DNA of 15,271 nucleotides from Pseudomonadota bacterium (GCA_023423415.1 JAFAFP010000153.1:1-15271); one strand, 5' to 3'; positions 1-7,483 are shown, counted from the stretch's first letter. Numbers and translations: made by a program. The notes: generated by a model from the sequence alone, not told the origin.

Positions 1-311
1 ATAGTGCAGACCTCATTCGAGCGGTTGATGATCTCGCGCGTCTCGTTCGGACCGATATAGCAGCTGTCGTTCGCCTTCAGCACGTGTTCCTTGCCGTCGA
101 CGATCACGGTCAGTTCGCCCGAAACGATGAAGTAGACCTTCTCGGGCGGCGATGCGTCGGGACCGGCGCCACCGCCTGGCAGGAAGTGCGACAGCCCGAC
201 GATCATCTCTTTCGATCCGCCGGCTTCCGCGCCGAACAGGCGGAGCGATGCATAGCCGCGATGGTTCGGCGCTTCGTAAGGCTTCGCGTCGGAGAATCTG
301 CGGACGATCAT
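1..311 (-). CDS. Cupin-domain protein, C-terminus cut by window edge
   Basis: Only the first 103 residues lie in the window and the gene continues past the left edge. A single conserved-barrel cupin is suggested by the PGGGAGPDASPPEKVYFIVSGE stretch (residues about 45-66, read here as PGGG, then EKVYFIVSGE) and by YIGPNETREIIN (85-96). These correspond to cupin motifs 1 and 2. The usual metal-binding histidines are not visible: motif 1 has PDAS where HxH is expected, and the motif 2 His position is Glu93. Only the motif 1 Glu (E57) is kept, so a classical mononuclear dioxygenase role is doubtful and a binding or isomerase role is possible. The ATG overlaps the stop codon of the upstream cyclase gene as ATGA, so the two are probably translationally coupled. 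The fold is fairly sure; the function is unknown. Confidence 0.75.
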   Translation of the reverse strand, partial: MIVRRFSDAKPYEAPNHRGYASLRLFGAEAGGSKEMIVGLSHFLPGGGAGPDASPPEKVYFIVSGELTVIVDGKEHVLKANDSCYIGPNETREIINRSNEVCT

Positions 312-1150
312 GCGAACTTCTCCCCGCGCTCGATGCGATATTCGCCCTTGGGATCGACCATTGCGACGAGGCGTATGATGCAGCCATCGCCGCGATCCCA
401 GTTCCACGGGAAGAATGCAAAGGTGCAGCGACGGCCGGTCACCTTGTCGAGATCGCCGCCGACATTCTCGATGCCGAGGATGCCATTGGTGAACAGCTTG
501 CGGTGCACCGGCTCCCATTCCGGGAAATCGTCTTTCCAGTCGCGGCCACCCGACCACTCCTTGTATTCGTCGGCCAGATGCGGATGCAGCGGACCATTGC
601 GCTGCGGACCGATCGCGGTCGCGAGCGGATGGTCGTTGGCCTGGGTGTCGTGCCCGACGACCTTGACTTGCTTCTCGACGAACCAGTCGCCGGCCGATGG
701 CACGAAGCCGGGCGAACGGCAGAAATAGTCCTCGGAGTCCTCGTACTGGTGATGCCAACCGGTATTGACGATGATCACGTCGCGCGGGCGGATGATCTTG
801 CCTGCGGCCTTTTCGAGGTCGTCATAGGTGATCGGCTCCCACTTCTTCTTCGGGATCGATACCACGATGCCGGAGCCGAAAAAGTGCGGCAGCGGCACTT
901 CATCGATGAACGGCGTGCCCTGAACAACGTGCGCCGGCGCGTCGATGTGCGTCGTGTTGTGCATCGAGGTCGTGATGCGCTGTGACAGAACGCCAGACTT
1001 CGCCATGTAATGAATGCGTTCGATCTTCACGTCTTCGAAATATGGCCAGTTCGGCGACTGATAGCCGAAGCGATGCGACAAGTTGTAAAACTCAAGCCCC
1101 ATCGCATTGTGCAGATCTTCTTCGAACTCGATGCCGCGGATTTTCGCCAT
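308..1150 (-). CDS. Cyclase-family metal-dependent hydrolase (KynB/isatin hydrolase-like)
   Basis: A 280-residue protein of the cyclase family (PF04199 type), which includes kynurenine formamidase KynB and isatin hydrolase. These enzymes hydrolyse amides, lactams or cyclic ketones with a divalent metal. The signature HNTTHIDAPAH at residues 64-74 gives the expected His/Asp metal ligands (H64, H68, D70, H74). GHDTQANDHP (167-175) and GIENV (226-230) match further conserved blocks. There is no signal peptide, so it is cytoplasmic. The start is well supported: GGGAGG lies 7 bases upstream of the ATG, and the preceding IclR gene ends 3 bases before it. It sits in an operon with a decarboxylase-like amidohydrolase and a cupin, which fits ring or amide hydrolysis in a catabolic route. 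At 280 residues it is longer than KynB (about 210), nearer the longer bacterial cyclase subfamily. The substrate is unknown. Confidence 0.88.
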   Translation of the reverse strand: MAKIRGIEFEEDLHNAMGLEFYNLSHRFGYQSPNWPYFEDVKIERIHYMAKSGVLSQRITTSMHNTTHIDAPAHVVQGTPFIDEVPLPHFFGSGIVVSIPKKKWEPITYDDLEKAAGKIIRPRDVIIVNTGWHHQYEDSEDYFCRSPGFVPSAGDWFVEKQVKVVGHDTQANDHPLATAIGPQRNGPLHPHLADEYKEWSGGRDWKDDFPEWEPVHRKLFTNGILGIENVGGDLDKVTGRRCTFAFFPWNWDRGDGCIIRLVAMVDPKGEYRIERGEKFA

Positions 1151-1153
1151 GCA

Positions 1154-1993
1154 TCATCCTCCCTTTTTTGTGTTCGTTGTATTCACGGTTGAAAAACGGT
1201 CTTCCAGCACGCGCTTGGTGGCGAGCAACCGCTCGCAGATTTTCGCGCGTTCCTGCTGAAATCGTTGGGTCGGCACCGGGACCGAGATGGCGACGTAGTT
1301 GCCGAGCATGTCGCGCATCGCAACGCCTGCGGCGCAGATGCCGGGCGCATGCTCCTCTTGGTCGACGGCATAGCCGTTGCTGCGGACTGCTTGGATGTCC
1401 TCCAGCAGCTGCGAAAGTCTCGTCAGCGTGCTCGGGGTCCGTGACTTGTAGATCTTGCCAATCAACGCTTCGATCTCGGTATCGTCGAGTTCGGCGAGAT
1501 AGGCCTTGCCATTCGCTGTGCAGTAAAGCGGAAATGATTCACCGACGGCTGATACCGTGCGTAGGCGTTGCGATCCGATCACCTGATCGATGAAAACCAG
1601 ATGATCGCCCTTGATCGAAGCGAGATCGACGGTTTCATGCAGCTCTTTCGACAGCTCGATCAGGAATGGCTTTGCCAGCGCCACGAAGTCGGTGCGCACC
1701 GATCCCGCCAGCCGCAGGATCGTAGGACCGAGACGTACCCGGCCCGCGGGCGTGGCGGCAACGACAAGCTTTTCGGTTTCCAGCGCTGCAACGATCCGCT
1801 GCACGGTGGAGCGCGCCAGTCCGACCTTCAGCGCGATCTCGCCAAGACTGAGTCCGGTTGTCGTGTCTTCGAGCGCGCGCATGATCGATGCGGCGCGCGC
1901 AATCACCTGAACCTGACTCTTCTCCTGATTTTTATCCTGCGTCTTCTCGGGGGAGGAGGAACTGGCGATGTCGCGCTTGGCAGCCATGGTCAT
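1154..1993 (-). CDS. IclR-family transcriptional regulator (operon-internal)
   Basis: A 279-residue IclR-type regulator. An N-terminal winged helix-turn-helix spans about residues 30-90 (LSLGEIALKVGLARSTVQRI, 49-68), followed by the effector-binding IclR domain from about 100 onwards. That domain contains CTANGKAYLA, the counterpart of the usual TASGKAxLA block. The N-terminus is a low-complexity, Ser/Gln/Lys-rich tail of about 28 residues. The ATG at 1993 overlaps the TGA of the upstream amidohydrolase (ATGA). A second in-frame ATG at 1987 is an alternative start, and neither has a strong ribosome binding site, consistent with translational coupling. Because it lies second in the operon, it would be made together with the enzymes it presumably controls. 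The dyad at 3067-3090 over the operon promoter is a natural candidate operator. The effector is unknown. Confidence 0.92.
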   Translation of the reverse strand: MTMAAKRDIASSSSPEKTQDKNQEKSQVQVIARAASIMRALEDTTTGLSLGEIALKVGLARSTVQRIVAALETEKLVVAATPAGRVRLGPTILRLAGSVRTDFVALAKPFLIELSKELHETVDLASIKGDHLVFIDQVIGSQRLRTVSAVGESFPLYCTANGKAYLAELDDTEIEALIGKIYKSRTPSTLTRLSQLLEDIQAVRSNGYAVDQEEHAPGICAAGVAMRDMLGNYVAISVPVPTQRFQQERAKICERLLATKRVLEDRFSTVNTTNTKKGG

Positions 1994-2949
1994 GAAATAG
2001 TCCCGATACCGAAGAGGCGACTCGCATTGTTGTAGGCGATGTTCTCGATCACCTTGGCGTCGAGCGGCAGTTCGCTCATGAAGGCGCCAGCCTCTGCCGG
2101 ATTTTCGAACGGATAATCCGCCGAATACATCACATTATCATGGCCGAGCGCCTTGATCGCGCAATCGATCGGCTCAAACGAGAACATGCCCGAGGTCGTC
2201 ACGACGATGTTCTCACGAATATAATCCGATGGCCGCTTCTTCAGCTTCACGCCGTAGAGCTTTGCGCGGCTGTCGAACCGCCAGAGCTGATAGGGCAGGG
2301 TTTCGCCAAGATGCCCGAGCGCTAGCTTGGCTTTCGGGAAGCGATCGAACAAGCCGCTGAAGACTACCCGCAAAGCATGTGAGCCGGTTTCCACCGTCCA
2401 CTCCCAGGTCGCGCGCTTCAGACCGCGATAGCCGTCGAGCACCGGCATCGGCGAGATCGGATCAGCGGGGTGAAGGTAGATGACAGCGCCCAGTGCTTCA
2501 GCGCGTTCCCACAGCGGATAAGTCGCAGGATCGTCGAGATAAAGGCCATTGGTATGGCCGTTGATCATGGCGCCGCAGAACTTGAAGTCGCGCATGCAAC
2601 GTTCGAGTTCATCGGCTGCTGCCTTTGCATCCTGCACCGCAAGATGTGCAAAGCCGCGATAGCGGTCGGGCCGCTTCTGGATTTCCGCTGCAAGAAAATC
2701 GTTGGCCGCGCGCGCATTCTTTGTCGCCGTTGCGACATCGCGTTCGGCCTGGACACCTGGTCCAGCCAGCGACAGCACCGCGGTTTCGATCCCGGACGTT
2801 TCCATCGCCTGCAGGCGCTGGTCGCCGAAATCGTTCAAACGCGAGAGCACCTGACCGTAAAGCGCGGGGTCAACATCCTCGACGGTCTTCAGCCAATAGT
2901 GTTCGAAGCCGGGCGCGAGGAAATGCTCTTCAAGCGCGATCTTTTTCAT
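1990..2949 (-). CDS. ACMSD-type amidohydrolase, likely aromatic acid decarboxylase
   Basis: A 319-residue TIM-barrel amidohydrolase of the amidohydrolase_2/ACMSD group, resembling gamma-resorcylate and 2,3-dihydroxybenzoate decarboxylases. Metal-site residues are in place: ExH near the N-terminus (E7, H9 in ALEEHF), H160 in YLHPADP, H213 in LGHLGE and D278 in YSADYPFE. These enzymes remove (or reversibly add) a carboxyl group on a hydroxylated aromatic ring, although some relatives are hydrolases. I chose the ATG at 2949 because family members begin just before the K-ALEEHF strand. An in-frame ATG at 2991 would add 14 residues and has GGGAGG only 3 bases upstream, so the true start is uncertain. 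It is the first gene of the minus-strand operon with the IclR regulator, cyclase and cupin. The catalytic set is complete; the substrate is unknown. Confidence 0.88.
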   Translation of the reverse strand: MKKIALEEHFLAPGFEHYWLKTVEDVDPALYGQVLSRLNDFGDQRLQAMETSGIETAVLSLAGPGVQAERDVATATKNARAANDFLAAEIQKRPDRYRGFAHLAVQDAKAAADELERCMRDFKFCGAMINGHTNGLYLDDPATYPLWERAEALGAVIYLHPADPISPMPVLDGYRGLKRATWEWTVETGSHALRVVFSGLFDRFPKAKLALGHLGETLPYQLWRFDSRAKLYGVKLKKRPSDYIRENIVVTTSGMFSFEPIDCAIKALGHDNVMYSADYPFENPAEAGAFMSELPLDAKVIENIAYNNASRLFGIGTIS

Positions 2950-3046
2950 GCGGTCGCTACGACAGCAGCGAGCGCCATTCGCTCGAGCCATCGACCTCCC
3001 TCTGTTTTTGTACCGCTATGCAGTACATATGTATCGTTTTATGGTC

Positions 3047-3074
3047 ATCTTATGCTGAAGCTTGCGCATGTCAA
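3047..3074 (-). promoter_or_regulatory. Sigma-70-like promoter of the amidohydrolase-IclR-cyclase-cupin operon
   Basis: On the minus strand a perfect -35 TTGACA (3074-3069) is followed after 16 bases by TAAGAT (3052-3047), which matches TATAAT at four of six positions. Transcription would start near 3040, about 50-90 bases before the possible start codons. The -35 box lies inside the left arm of the dyad at 3067-3090. The perfect palindrome TACATATGTA (3024-3033) lies just downstream in the predicted leader. This is a pattern match without experimental support. Confidence 0.5.
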
Positions 3075-3090
3075 ATCGCGAAATGACATG
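3067..3090. promoter_or_regulatory. 24-bp dyad, candidate IclR operator
   Basis: CATGTCA (3067-3073) and TGACATG (3084-3090) are perfect inverted arms. The palindrome TCGCGA (3076-3081) sits exactly on the same symmetry centre, with AA on each side as the only asymmetric bases. The left arm covers the -35 hexamer of the minus-strand promoter, so a bound regulator would block RNA polymerase. The regulator encoded at 1154-1993 is the obvious candidate. The half-site TTGACATG recurs at 7488-7495, and the one-base variant TTGTCATG at 7484-7491, 7518-7525 and 10924-10931. Confidence 0.5.
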
Positions 3091-3135
3091 TCCGGCGTTG
3101 TGGCGCGGATCGTTGGCGAGTCTGCGCTCAATATG

Positions 3136-3164
3136 AAAATGCCCGCGCAAGGCGCGGGCATTTT
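3136..3164 (-). terminator. Intrinsic terminator downstream of the SDR gene
   Basis: A 13-bp stem, AAAATGCCCGCGC (3136-3148) against GCGCGGGCATTTT (3152-3164), has a 3-base loop. It starts 28 bases after the SDR stop codon. On the minus strand the stem ends in TTTT followed by CATATT. On the plus strand it ends in TTTTT, so it may work in both directions. It separates the SDR transcription unit from the promoter of the next operon. Confidence 0.7.
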
Positions 3165-3191
3165 TGACATCGTTGCTGCGCGTTGATCGCG

Positions 3192-3953
3192 TCAGATCAT
3201 GAAGTGTCCACCATTCACATGTGTGGTTTGTCCGGAAACAAAGCCGCCGCCGGGTGAGGCGAGGAACGCGACCGCTGCCGCGACCTCTGTTGGATCGCCG
3301 AAACGACCGAGCGGGATTTCGGCTTCAATCTTCTGCTTGGCCTGATGCGGGTACTGGCTCCAGTCGCGCTCGGTATCGATAGCGCCGGGCACGACGGTGT
3401 TGGCTGTGATGTTGTCGGGACCGAATTCGCGCGCGATCGCCTTGGCAAGACCATGCATGCCTGCCTTGCAGGTCACGTTATGCGCACGATGCGTGACATT
3501 GCCCCAGAAGCCATCGAAACCCGAAATCAGAATGACACGACCCCACTTGTTCTTCTGCATATGCGGAATGGCGTTGCGGCTGAGATAGAATGCGGCGCTG
3601 AGATTGGTTTGCAGGACGCTGTCCCATTCCTCAGGCGTGATTTCGAGGAATGCCTGATAGCGGCGGATGCCGACATTCGAAACCAGAATATCGACGGAAC
3701 CGAAGGCATCGGCGCAGGACTGGATCAAACGTTGCGCCTCGCCGTGCTTGCCAACATCGGCCATCACGCCGATCGCCTTGCCACCCGCAGCGTTGATTTC
3801 TGCAACGACACTGTTAACCGCATCCTTGTTGGACGCTCCGTTCACGACAACTGCGGCGCCCTTCCTGGCCAGTGCATGCGCGATGCTGCGGCCGATGTTG
3901 CGGCCCGAACCGGTGACGACCGCCGCGCGGCCCTTGAGGTCTTGCTCCGACAC
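3192..3953 (-). CDS. SDR-fold protein with substituted catalytic Ser/Tyr
   Basis: A 253-residue short-chain dehydrogenase/reductase fold. It has the nucleotide-binding TGSGRNIG (residues 14-21), D66 in MADVG, SNVG (92-95, usually NAG), the structural Asn N117, and the C-terminal GGFVSGQTTHVNGG block typical of FabG-like members. The active site is unusual. The YxxxK motif reads N159-V-T-C-K163, so Tyr is replaced by Asn, and the catalytic Ser position in ISGFDG aligns with Gly145. It may use other residues, act as a lyase or isomerase, or only bind cofactor. The start is a GTG at 3953, with GGAG 7 bases upstream (TTTGGAGTGACATC). It lies about 65 bases after the Bug-protein gene and is probably cotranscribed with it. 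It ends before a hairpin terminator. The fold is certain; dehydrogenase activity is not. Confidence 0.88.
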   Translation of the reverse strand: MSEQDLKGRAAVVTGSGRNIGRSIAHALARKGAAVVVNGASNKDAVNSVVAEINAAGGKAIGVMADVGKHGEAQRLIQSCADAFGSVDILVSNVGIRRYQAFLEITPEEWDSVLQTNLSAAFYLSRNAIPHMQKNKWGRVILISGFDGFWGNVTHRAHNVTCKAGMHGLAKAIAREFGPDNITANTVVPGAIDTERDWSQYPHQAKQKIEAEIPLGRFGDPTEVAAAVAFLASPGGGFVSGQTTHVNGGHFMI

Positions 3954-4018
3954 GATGTCACTCCAAAGAAGACGGGGCCCGCTGCTTAAGCGGCGCCGCA
4001 GTTAAAAAGATCTTCCTC

Positions 4019-5005
4019 CTATTCCGGCGAGATGCCGATGGAGGGAATGACCTTGCTCCAATGATCGAACTCGGTCTTCATCGATTTCTGAAGATCTTCA
4101 GGCGTGCCGCCGGCGGCGGTTGCGCCCTGGGTTTTCAGCTTGGCGATGAATTCCGGCTTCTTGATCGCTTCGGCAATGATGCCGTTGATACGATCGACAA
4201 TCGGCTTGGGTGTGCCTGCCGGCGCAAAAACGCCGACCCATGTGTAGGTGACGACGCCAGGTACCGTTTCCGAAATCGTCGGCACACCGGGAAGATCAGG
4301 CGAACGCTTTTCTTCAGCGAGCCCGAGAACGCGGATCGTGCCACCCTGTGCCTGTGGCAGCACGGCCGGCGTCGTGCCGAAGCTGATCGGAATGTGACCG
4401 GCAACGAGATCCTGGATGGCCGGGCCGCCGCCGCGATAGGGCACGTGCACCATGTTCAAGCCGGTCTTCTGCTTCAGCAACTCACCGGCGATATGGTGCG
4501 CGGAGCCGATGCCGGCACTACCAAAGCTCATCTTCTGATCGGGGTTTTTCTTTGCGTAGTCGATCAGTTCCTGCACGGTTTTTACTGGCAGTTTCGCGTT
4601 CACTGCCAATGTCATGACGACGTCGGCGACCTTGATCACCGGCGCAAACGCCTTCATCGGATCATACGGAAAATTCTTCTGCATGAACGAATTCATCGTC
4701 ACCGGCGCATTGACGGTAATCAGCAGCGTGTAGCCGTCGGGCGCTGCATGCGCGACCTGCGCTGCACCCGTGGTGCCGCCGGCGCCGGGACGGTTTTCAA
4801 CCACGACGGTTTGGCCAAGCTGTTCAGCCAAAGGGTCGCGGACCAGACGCGCGATGAAATCGGTCGATGCACCGGGCGGGTAGGGTGCGATGATGGTGAT
4901 CGGCCGTGTGGGCCAGTTCGGCGTCTGCGCGAAGGTCGAGCCGGTCGCCAACAACAGGCCGGCACATGCTGCGCCATACAGCGCGGCGCGCTTTGAAAAC
5001 CTCAT
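4019..5005 (-). CDS. Bug/TctC-family periplasmic solute-binding protein
   Basis: A 328-residue tripartite tricarboxylate transporter substrate-binding protein (Bug family). A signal peptide is clear: a basic start (MRFSKR), a hydrophobic core to about residue 22 and a likely cut after TFA (residue 26). Family blocks follow: PYPPGASTDFIAR (41-53), ENRPGAGGTTG (70-80), APDGYTLL (88-95), then VPYRGGGPA and the ISFGT region. These proteins bind carboxylated small molecules in the periplasm. I chose the ATG at 5005 because GGGAGG lies just upstream (GGAGG, 7 bases) and the signal peptide begins there, rather than 11 codons earlier. No TctA/TctB membrane partners are in the window, so it is an orphan binding protein, as is common for this family. 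Its place among acyl-CoA genes suggests it captures the pathway substrate (inference). Confidence 0.93.
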   Translation of the reverse strand: MRFSKRAALYGAACAGLLLATGSTFAQTPNWPTRPITIIAPYPPGASTDFIARLVRDPLAEQLGQTVVVENRPGAGGTTGAAQVAHAAPDGYTLLITVNAPVTMNSFMQKNFPYDPMKAFAPVIKVADVVMTLAVNAKLPVKTVQELIDYAKKNPDQKMSFGSAGIGSAHHIAGELLKQKTGLNMVHVPYRGGGPAIQDLVAGHIPISFGTTPAVLPQAQGGTIRVLGLAEEKRSPDLPGVPTISETVPGVVTYTWVGVFAPAGTPKPIVDRINGIIAEAIKKPEFIAKLKTQGATAAGGTPEDLQKSMKTEFDHWSKVIPSIGISPE

Positions 5006-5101
5006 TCCTGTTCCTCCCAGGGCCGTGGGCCGGGCCACGGCTGTTATGTCAGCGTTTCTGCGTATCAGCGTCTTGGCGCGCTGTTCTGTATCGTTGCTTG
5101 C

Positions 5102-5129
5102 ATCTTATCAGTGCGTCTTGCGGTATCAA
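5102..5129 (-). promoter_or_regulatory. Candidate promoter of the Bug-protein/SDR unit
   Basis: The minus-strand TTGATA (5129-5124), 16 bases, then TAAGAT (5107-5102) has the same spacing and the same -10 hexamer as the promoter at 3047-3074. Transcription would begin near 5095, about 90 bases before the ATG at 5005. The location between the intergenic repeat and the gene suggests the Bug-protein gene can be transcribed separately from the enoyl-CoA hydratase upstream. Confidence 0.35.
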
Positions 5130-5161
5130 CGAAGGTGTTGACTGATCAAACAACCTTTCTA

Positions 5162-5263
5162 TCATTCCGGACATCGCGTAGCGACGATCCGGAATCCAGC
5201 TGTGTGCGCATATCGCTTTTTGATTGGGTTCCGGGTCTGCGCCTTCGGCGCATCCCGGAATGA
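5162..5263. repeat. Intergenic palindromic element (double hairpin)
   Basis: The element is bounded by inverted 9-mers TCATTCCGG (5162-5170) and CCGGAATGA (5255-5263). The left hairpin pairs ATTCCGGA (5164-5171) with TCCGGAAT (5188-5195) and has an inner TCGC/GCGA stem. The right hairpin pairs TTCCGGG with CCCGGAA around the inner TGCGCC-TTC-GGCGCA stem. This sequence style matches dispersed intergenic palindromes of Bradyrhizobium-like genomes (recalled, not searched). It fills most of the gap between the enoyl-CoA hydratase and Bug-protein genes and could attenuate read-through or stabilise transcript ends. Confidence 0.75.
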
Positions 5264-5275
5264 CCGGCATGGATA

Positions 5276-6073
5276 CTATCGTCCTTTGAATTGCGGCTTC
5301 CGCTTCTCGTTAAAGGCGCGCACGCCTTCGTGACGGTCCTCGGTCGAGATCATGCGCTCGTAGCATTGCACCTCGAAGACCATGCCTGTCGTCAGATCGG
5401 TCTGCGTCGATACGTTGATAGCCTTCTTGATCTGCCGCACCGAGATCGGCGCGTTATCGCAAATGGTCCGCGCGAGTTGCAGCACCTTCGGCATCAACTC
5501 GGCGGCATCGCAAAGCTCGTTGACCATGCCCCAGTCGTAGGCCTGCTCGGCCGAGAACGGCAGGCCGCTCATGATGATTTCCTTGGCGCGCCGTACGCCG
5601 ACGGCCCGCGGAAGATTCTGCGTCGCACCGGCGCCGGGCATAATGCCCCGCGTTACTTCCGGCAGGGCAAAGCGTGCATGCCGCGCCGCGTAGATGAAGT
5701 CGCAGCACAGGGAGAGTTCACAGCCGCCGCCGAATGCAACGCCATTGACTGCCGCGATCACCGGCACCGAGCAATTGATGATCGAGTAGGCAGCTTCCTC
5801 GATGATGGCATGTTGCGCGCGCCAGGCATCGTCGGTCATACCCTGACGTTCCTTCAGATCGCCACCGGCGCTGAACGCTTTCTCGCCGGCCGCCGTCAGG
5901 ATCACGCACCGCAGATCGCCCGGTGAGAAAGCGAGCTTGCCGAACACTTTCAGCAAGTCTTCCGATGTCGCCGTGTTGAGCGCGTTATGCACTTCCGGCC
6001 GATTGAAACGAACGATCATCAGGCCCGGTTCGGGCCGTTCGACCTGGAGATGCTTGAGGCCGTCAATGCTCAT
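5276..6073 (-). CDS. Enoyl-CoA hydratase/isomerase (crotonase family)
   Basis: A 265-residue crotonase-fold enzyme that would hydrate a 2-enoyl-CoA to a 3-hydroxyacyl-CoA or act on a related acyl-CoA. The oxyanion-hole blocks are present: AFSAGGDLKE (66-75) and GVAFGGGCEL (111-120). Both general acid/base glutamates of true hydratases are conserved, E119 in GGGCEL and E139 in LPEVTRG, followed by PGAGATQ (146-152). Length is normal for the family. The ATG at 6073 overlaps the TGA of the upstream MmgE/PrpD gene (ATGA), so it is translationally coupled; a longer in-frame extension upstream has no homology look and was discarded. With the CoA ligase and HMG-CoA-lyase-like gene it suggests a beta-oxidation-like route. 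The natural substrate is not evident. Confidence 0.93.
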   Translation of the reverse strand: MSIDGLKHLQVERPEPGLMIVRFNRPEVHNALNTATSEDLLKVFGKLAFSPGDLRCVILTAAGEKAFSAGGDLKERQGMTDDAWRAQHAIIEEAAYSIINCSVPVIAAVNGVAFGGGCELSLCCDFIYAARHARFALPEVTRGIMPGAGATQNLPRAVGVRRAKEIIMSGLPFSAEQAYDWGMVNELCDAAELMPKVLQLARTICDNAPISVRQIKKAINVSTQTDLTTGMVFEVQCYERMISTEDRHEGVRAFNEKRKPQFKGR

Positions 6074-7434
6074 GCTGCGTTCACCGCACGTGTGTTGGAG
6101 GGAAACAGTCCGAAATCTGCGATTGAAGTCATCCGTTCGAGCCCCTGACATGCCTCAAACAGGGCCTGCGCGCCTCGCTCGCCAAGCGTGGGCTTGGTGG
6201 AGTCCTCAAATTTCTCCCACATCTTCTCGGTCTCGACCCCGCGCTGGAAATGGCCGCGGGGCCGAGTCACGGCTTCCGTGGTCAGGACGTTGCCGTCGCG
6301 AAGCACAAGCGACACGCGATCAAACGGGGAATGCGCCGGCTCGTGCGGATCTTTTTCCGCAATCGTGCGCAGGCGGACCTTGCCGATCAGATCCTGCACG
6401 TCGCGCCGGTTCACGAACTCATCCGTGAGTTCGGAATGTCCGCAGGCGCCAGCAACGATTGCCGAAGCCATCGCAAATTCGCCGGAAATCTTGGCGTCGA
6501 GACCGTTGGTAGGGCGATGGATGCGTAGGATCTCGGCCTGGGTTTCGCCGATCTCGAGTTCGATTATCTCGACATCTTCCGCCTTCACTGGCGTTTTCGC
6601 GCGCATGTCGATCACGGCATCAAGCGCGCGGTGGATTGCGTAACAGACGGGATAAAGCTTGATGTTGATGCCGCTGCGCAGGATGCCCCATTCCGTGCCG
6701 AAGGCGGACGGGCTCTTGGTGTCCACCTGTCCCTTCGGCGAGATCGCGCGCATGAAACCGAGATCGTCTTCAATCGCCGTGTCGGTGGATGTCAGCCCGG
6801 CCTCGGCAAGACGCGCGGCCAGAAGTCCCGATTGGGCCGCGCGGCCGACTTGATACGGCTTTGTCATCGAGCCGAAATTGCCGACGATGCCGCCCGCGAG
6901 CGATGCGGCGATGCCGATCGTGCGCGTCGCCATTGCCGCATCGTGTCCACGCAAGGAGGATACGGCGCCCGCGGCGGCAATCGTGCCGAACATCGCAGTC
7001 GGATGCCAGCCCTTGCGGTGATGCTGATCGGGATCGCGTCGCGTCATCTCCGCCCACAATTCGTAGCCGGCGACGTATGCGGTGATCATCGCCTTGCCGT
7101 TAGCGCCGGTTTCCGCGGCCTCCGCAAGGATCGTCGGCACAAGGATCGCGCTCGGATGACCGGCGAGTCCGGTGTCGTCGTAGTCGATCGCATGCGCGGC
7201 GACGCCGTAGATCAGCGCGCGTTCGGGGGCGGGCGCCTGCAAGGCCGAAATCTTGTCGTTATGGGCGATGCCGAGCCCGCGTGCAGTTGTGCGCGTGACC
7301 TCCATTGGCCAGCCGGTCACCATCACCGCGATGCAATCGGTGAAGCCCAGCCGCACCGTCTTCACCGCATCCGGCGGCAAGGTGTCATAGCGCAGCGAGG
7401 CGATGAAGCGCCCCATCTCGGCGGTCAGTCCCAT
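6070..7434 (-). CDS. MmgE/PrpD-family protein
   Basis: A 454-residue member of the MmgE/PrpD family, which includes 2-methylcitrate dehydratase, cis-aconitate decarboxylase and iminodisuccinate epimerase. Typical blocks are HAIDYDDT (81-88), GHPSA (92-96), GWHPTAMFGT (142-151), a KLYPVCYAIH segment and AKISGEFAMASA. The family dehydrates, decarboxylates or epimerises di- and tricarboxylic acids, and many members in catabolic operons are uncharacterised. The ATG at 7434 is preferred because AGGGA lies about 9 bases upstream and homologues start near GLTAEMGRF. An ATG at 7479 would add 15 residues but has no ribosome binding site and falls in the regulatory region. It is the first gene of a unit with enoyl-CoA hydratase (ATGA overlap), divergent from the IclR gene at 7565. 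The exact reaction cannot be assigned. Confidence 0.9.
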   Translation of the reverse strand: MGLTAEMGRFIASLRYDTLPPDAVKTVRLGFTDCIAVMVTGWPMEVTRTTARGLGIAHNDKISALQAPAPERALIYGVAAHAIDYDDTGLAGHPSAILVPTILAEAAETGANGKAMITAYVAGYELWAEMTRRDPDQHHRKGWHPTAMFGTIAAAGAVSSLRGHDAAMATRTIGIAASLAGGIVGNFGSMTKPYQVGRAAQSGLLAARLAEAGLTSTDTAIEDDLGFMRAISPKGQVDTKSPSAFGTEWGILRSGINIKLYPVCYAIHRALDAVIDMRAKTPVKAEDVEIIELEIGETQAEILRIHRPTNGLDAKISGEFAMASAIVAGACGHSELTDEFVNRRDVQDLIGKVRLRTIAEKDPHEPAHSPFDRVSLVLRDGNVLTTEAVTRPRGHFQRGVETEKMWEKFEDSTKPTLGERGAQALFEACQGLERMTSIADFGLFPSNTRAVNAA

Positions 7435-7483
7435 CCTAGCGTTTCCCTGTTCCCGCTTTTCAGGCTCCCCTAGAGACATGGGT

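Noticed and set aside
13..420. Minus-strand frame overlapping the cupin and cyclase ends
   Set aside because: Arg/Ser-rich composition of an out-of-frame read; the cupin frame in the same stretch carries recognisable motifs.
152..985. Long plus-strand open frame opposite the cyclase gene
   Set aside because: Arg/Asp-rich shadow of the minus-strand cyclase; the cyclase has a family signature, a ribosome binding site and operon fit.
3024..3033. Palindrome TACATATGTA as a separate operator
   Set aside because: Short and A/T-rich, lies downstream of the predicted start and has no second copy in the window, so it is only mentioned with the promoter.
4061..4996. 311-codon plus-strand frame opposite the Bug protein
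   Set aside because: His/Arg/Gly-rich mirror frame; the minus strand encodes a complete signal peptide and Bug motifs.
5162..5263. Insertion sequence or transposon remnant
   Set aside because: No transposase frame and no flanking target duplication seen; it fits a short dispersed palindromic element better.
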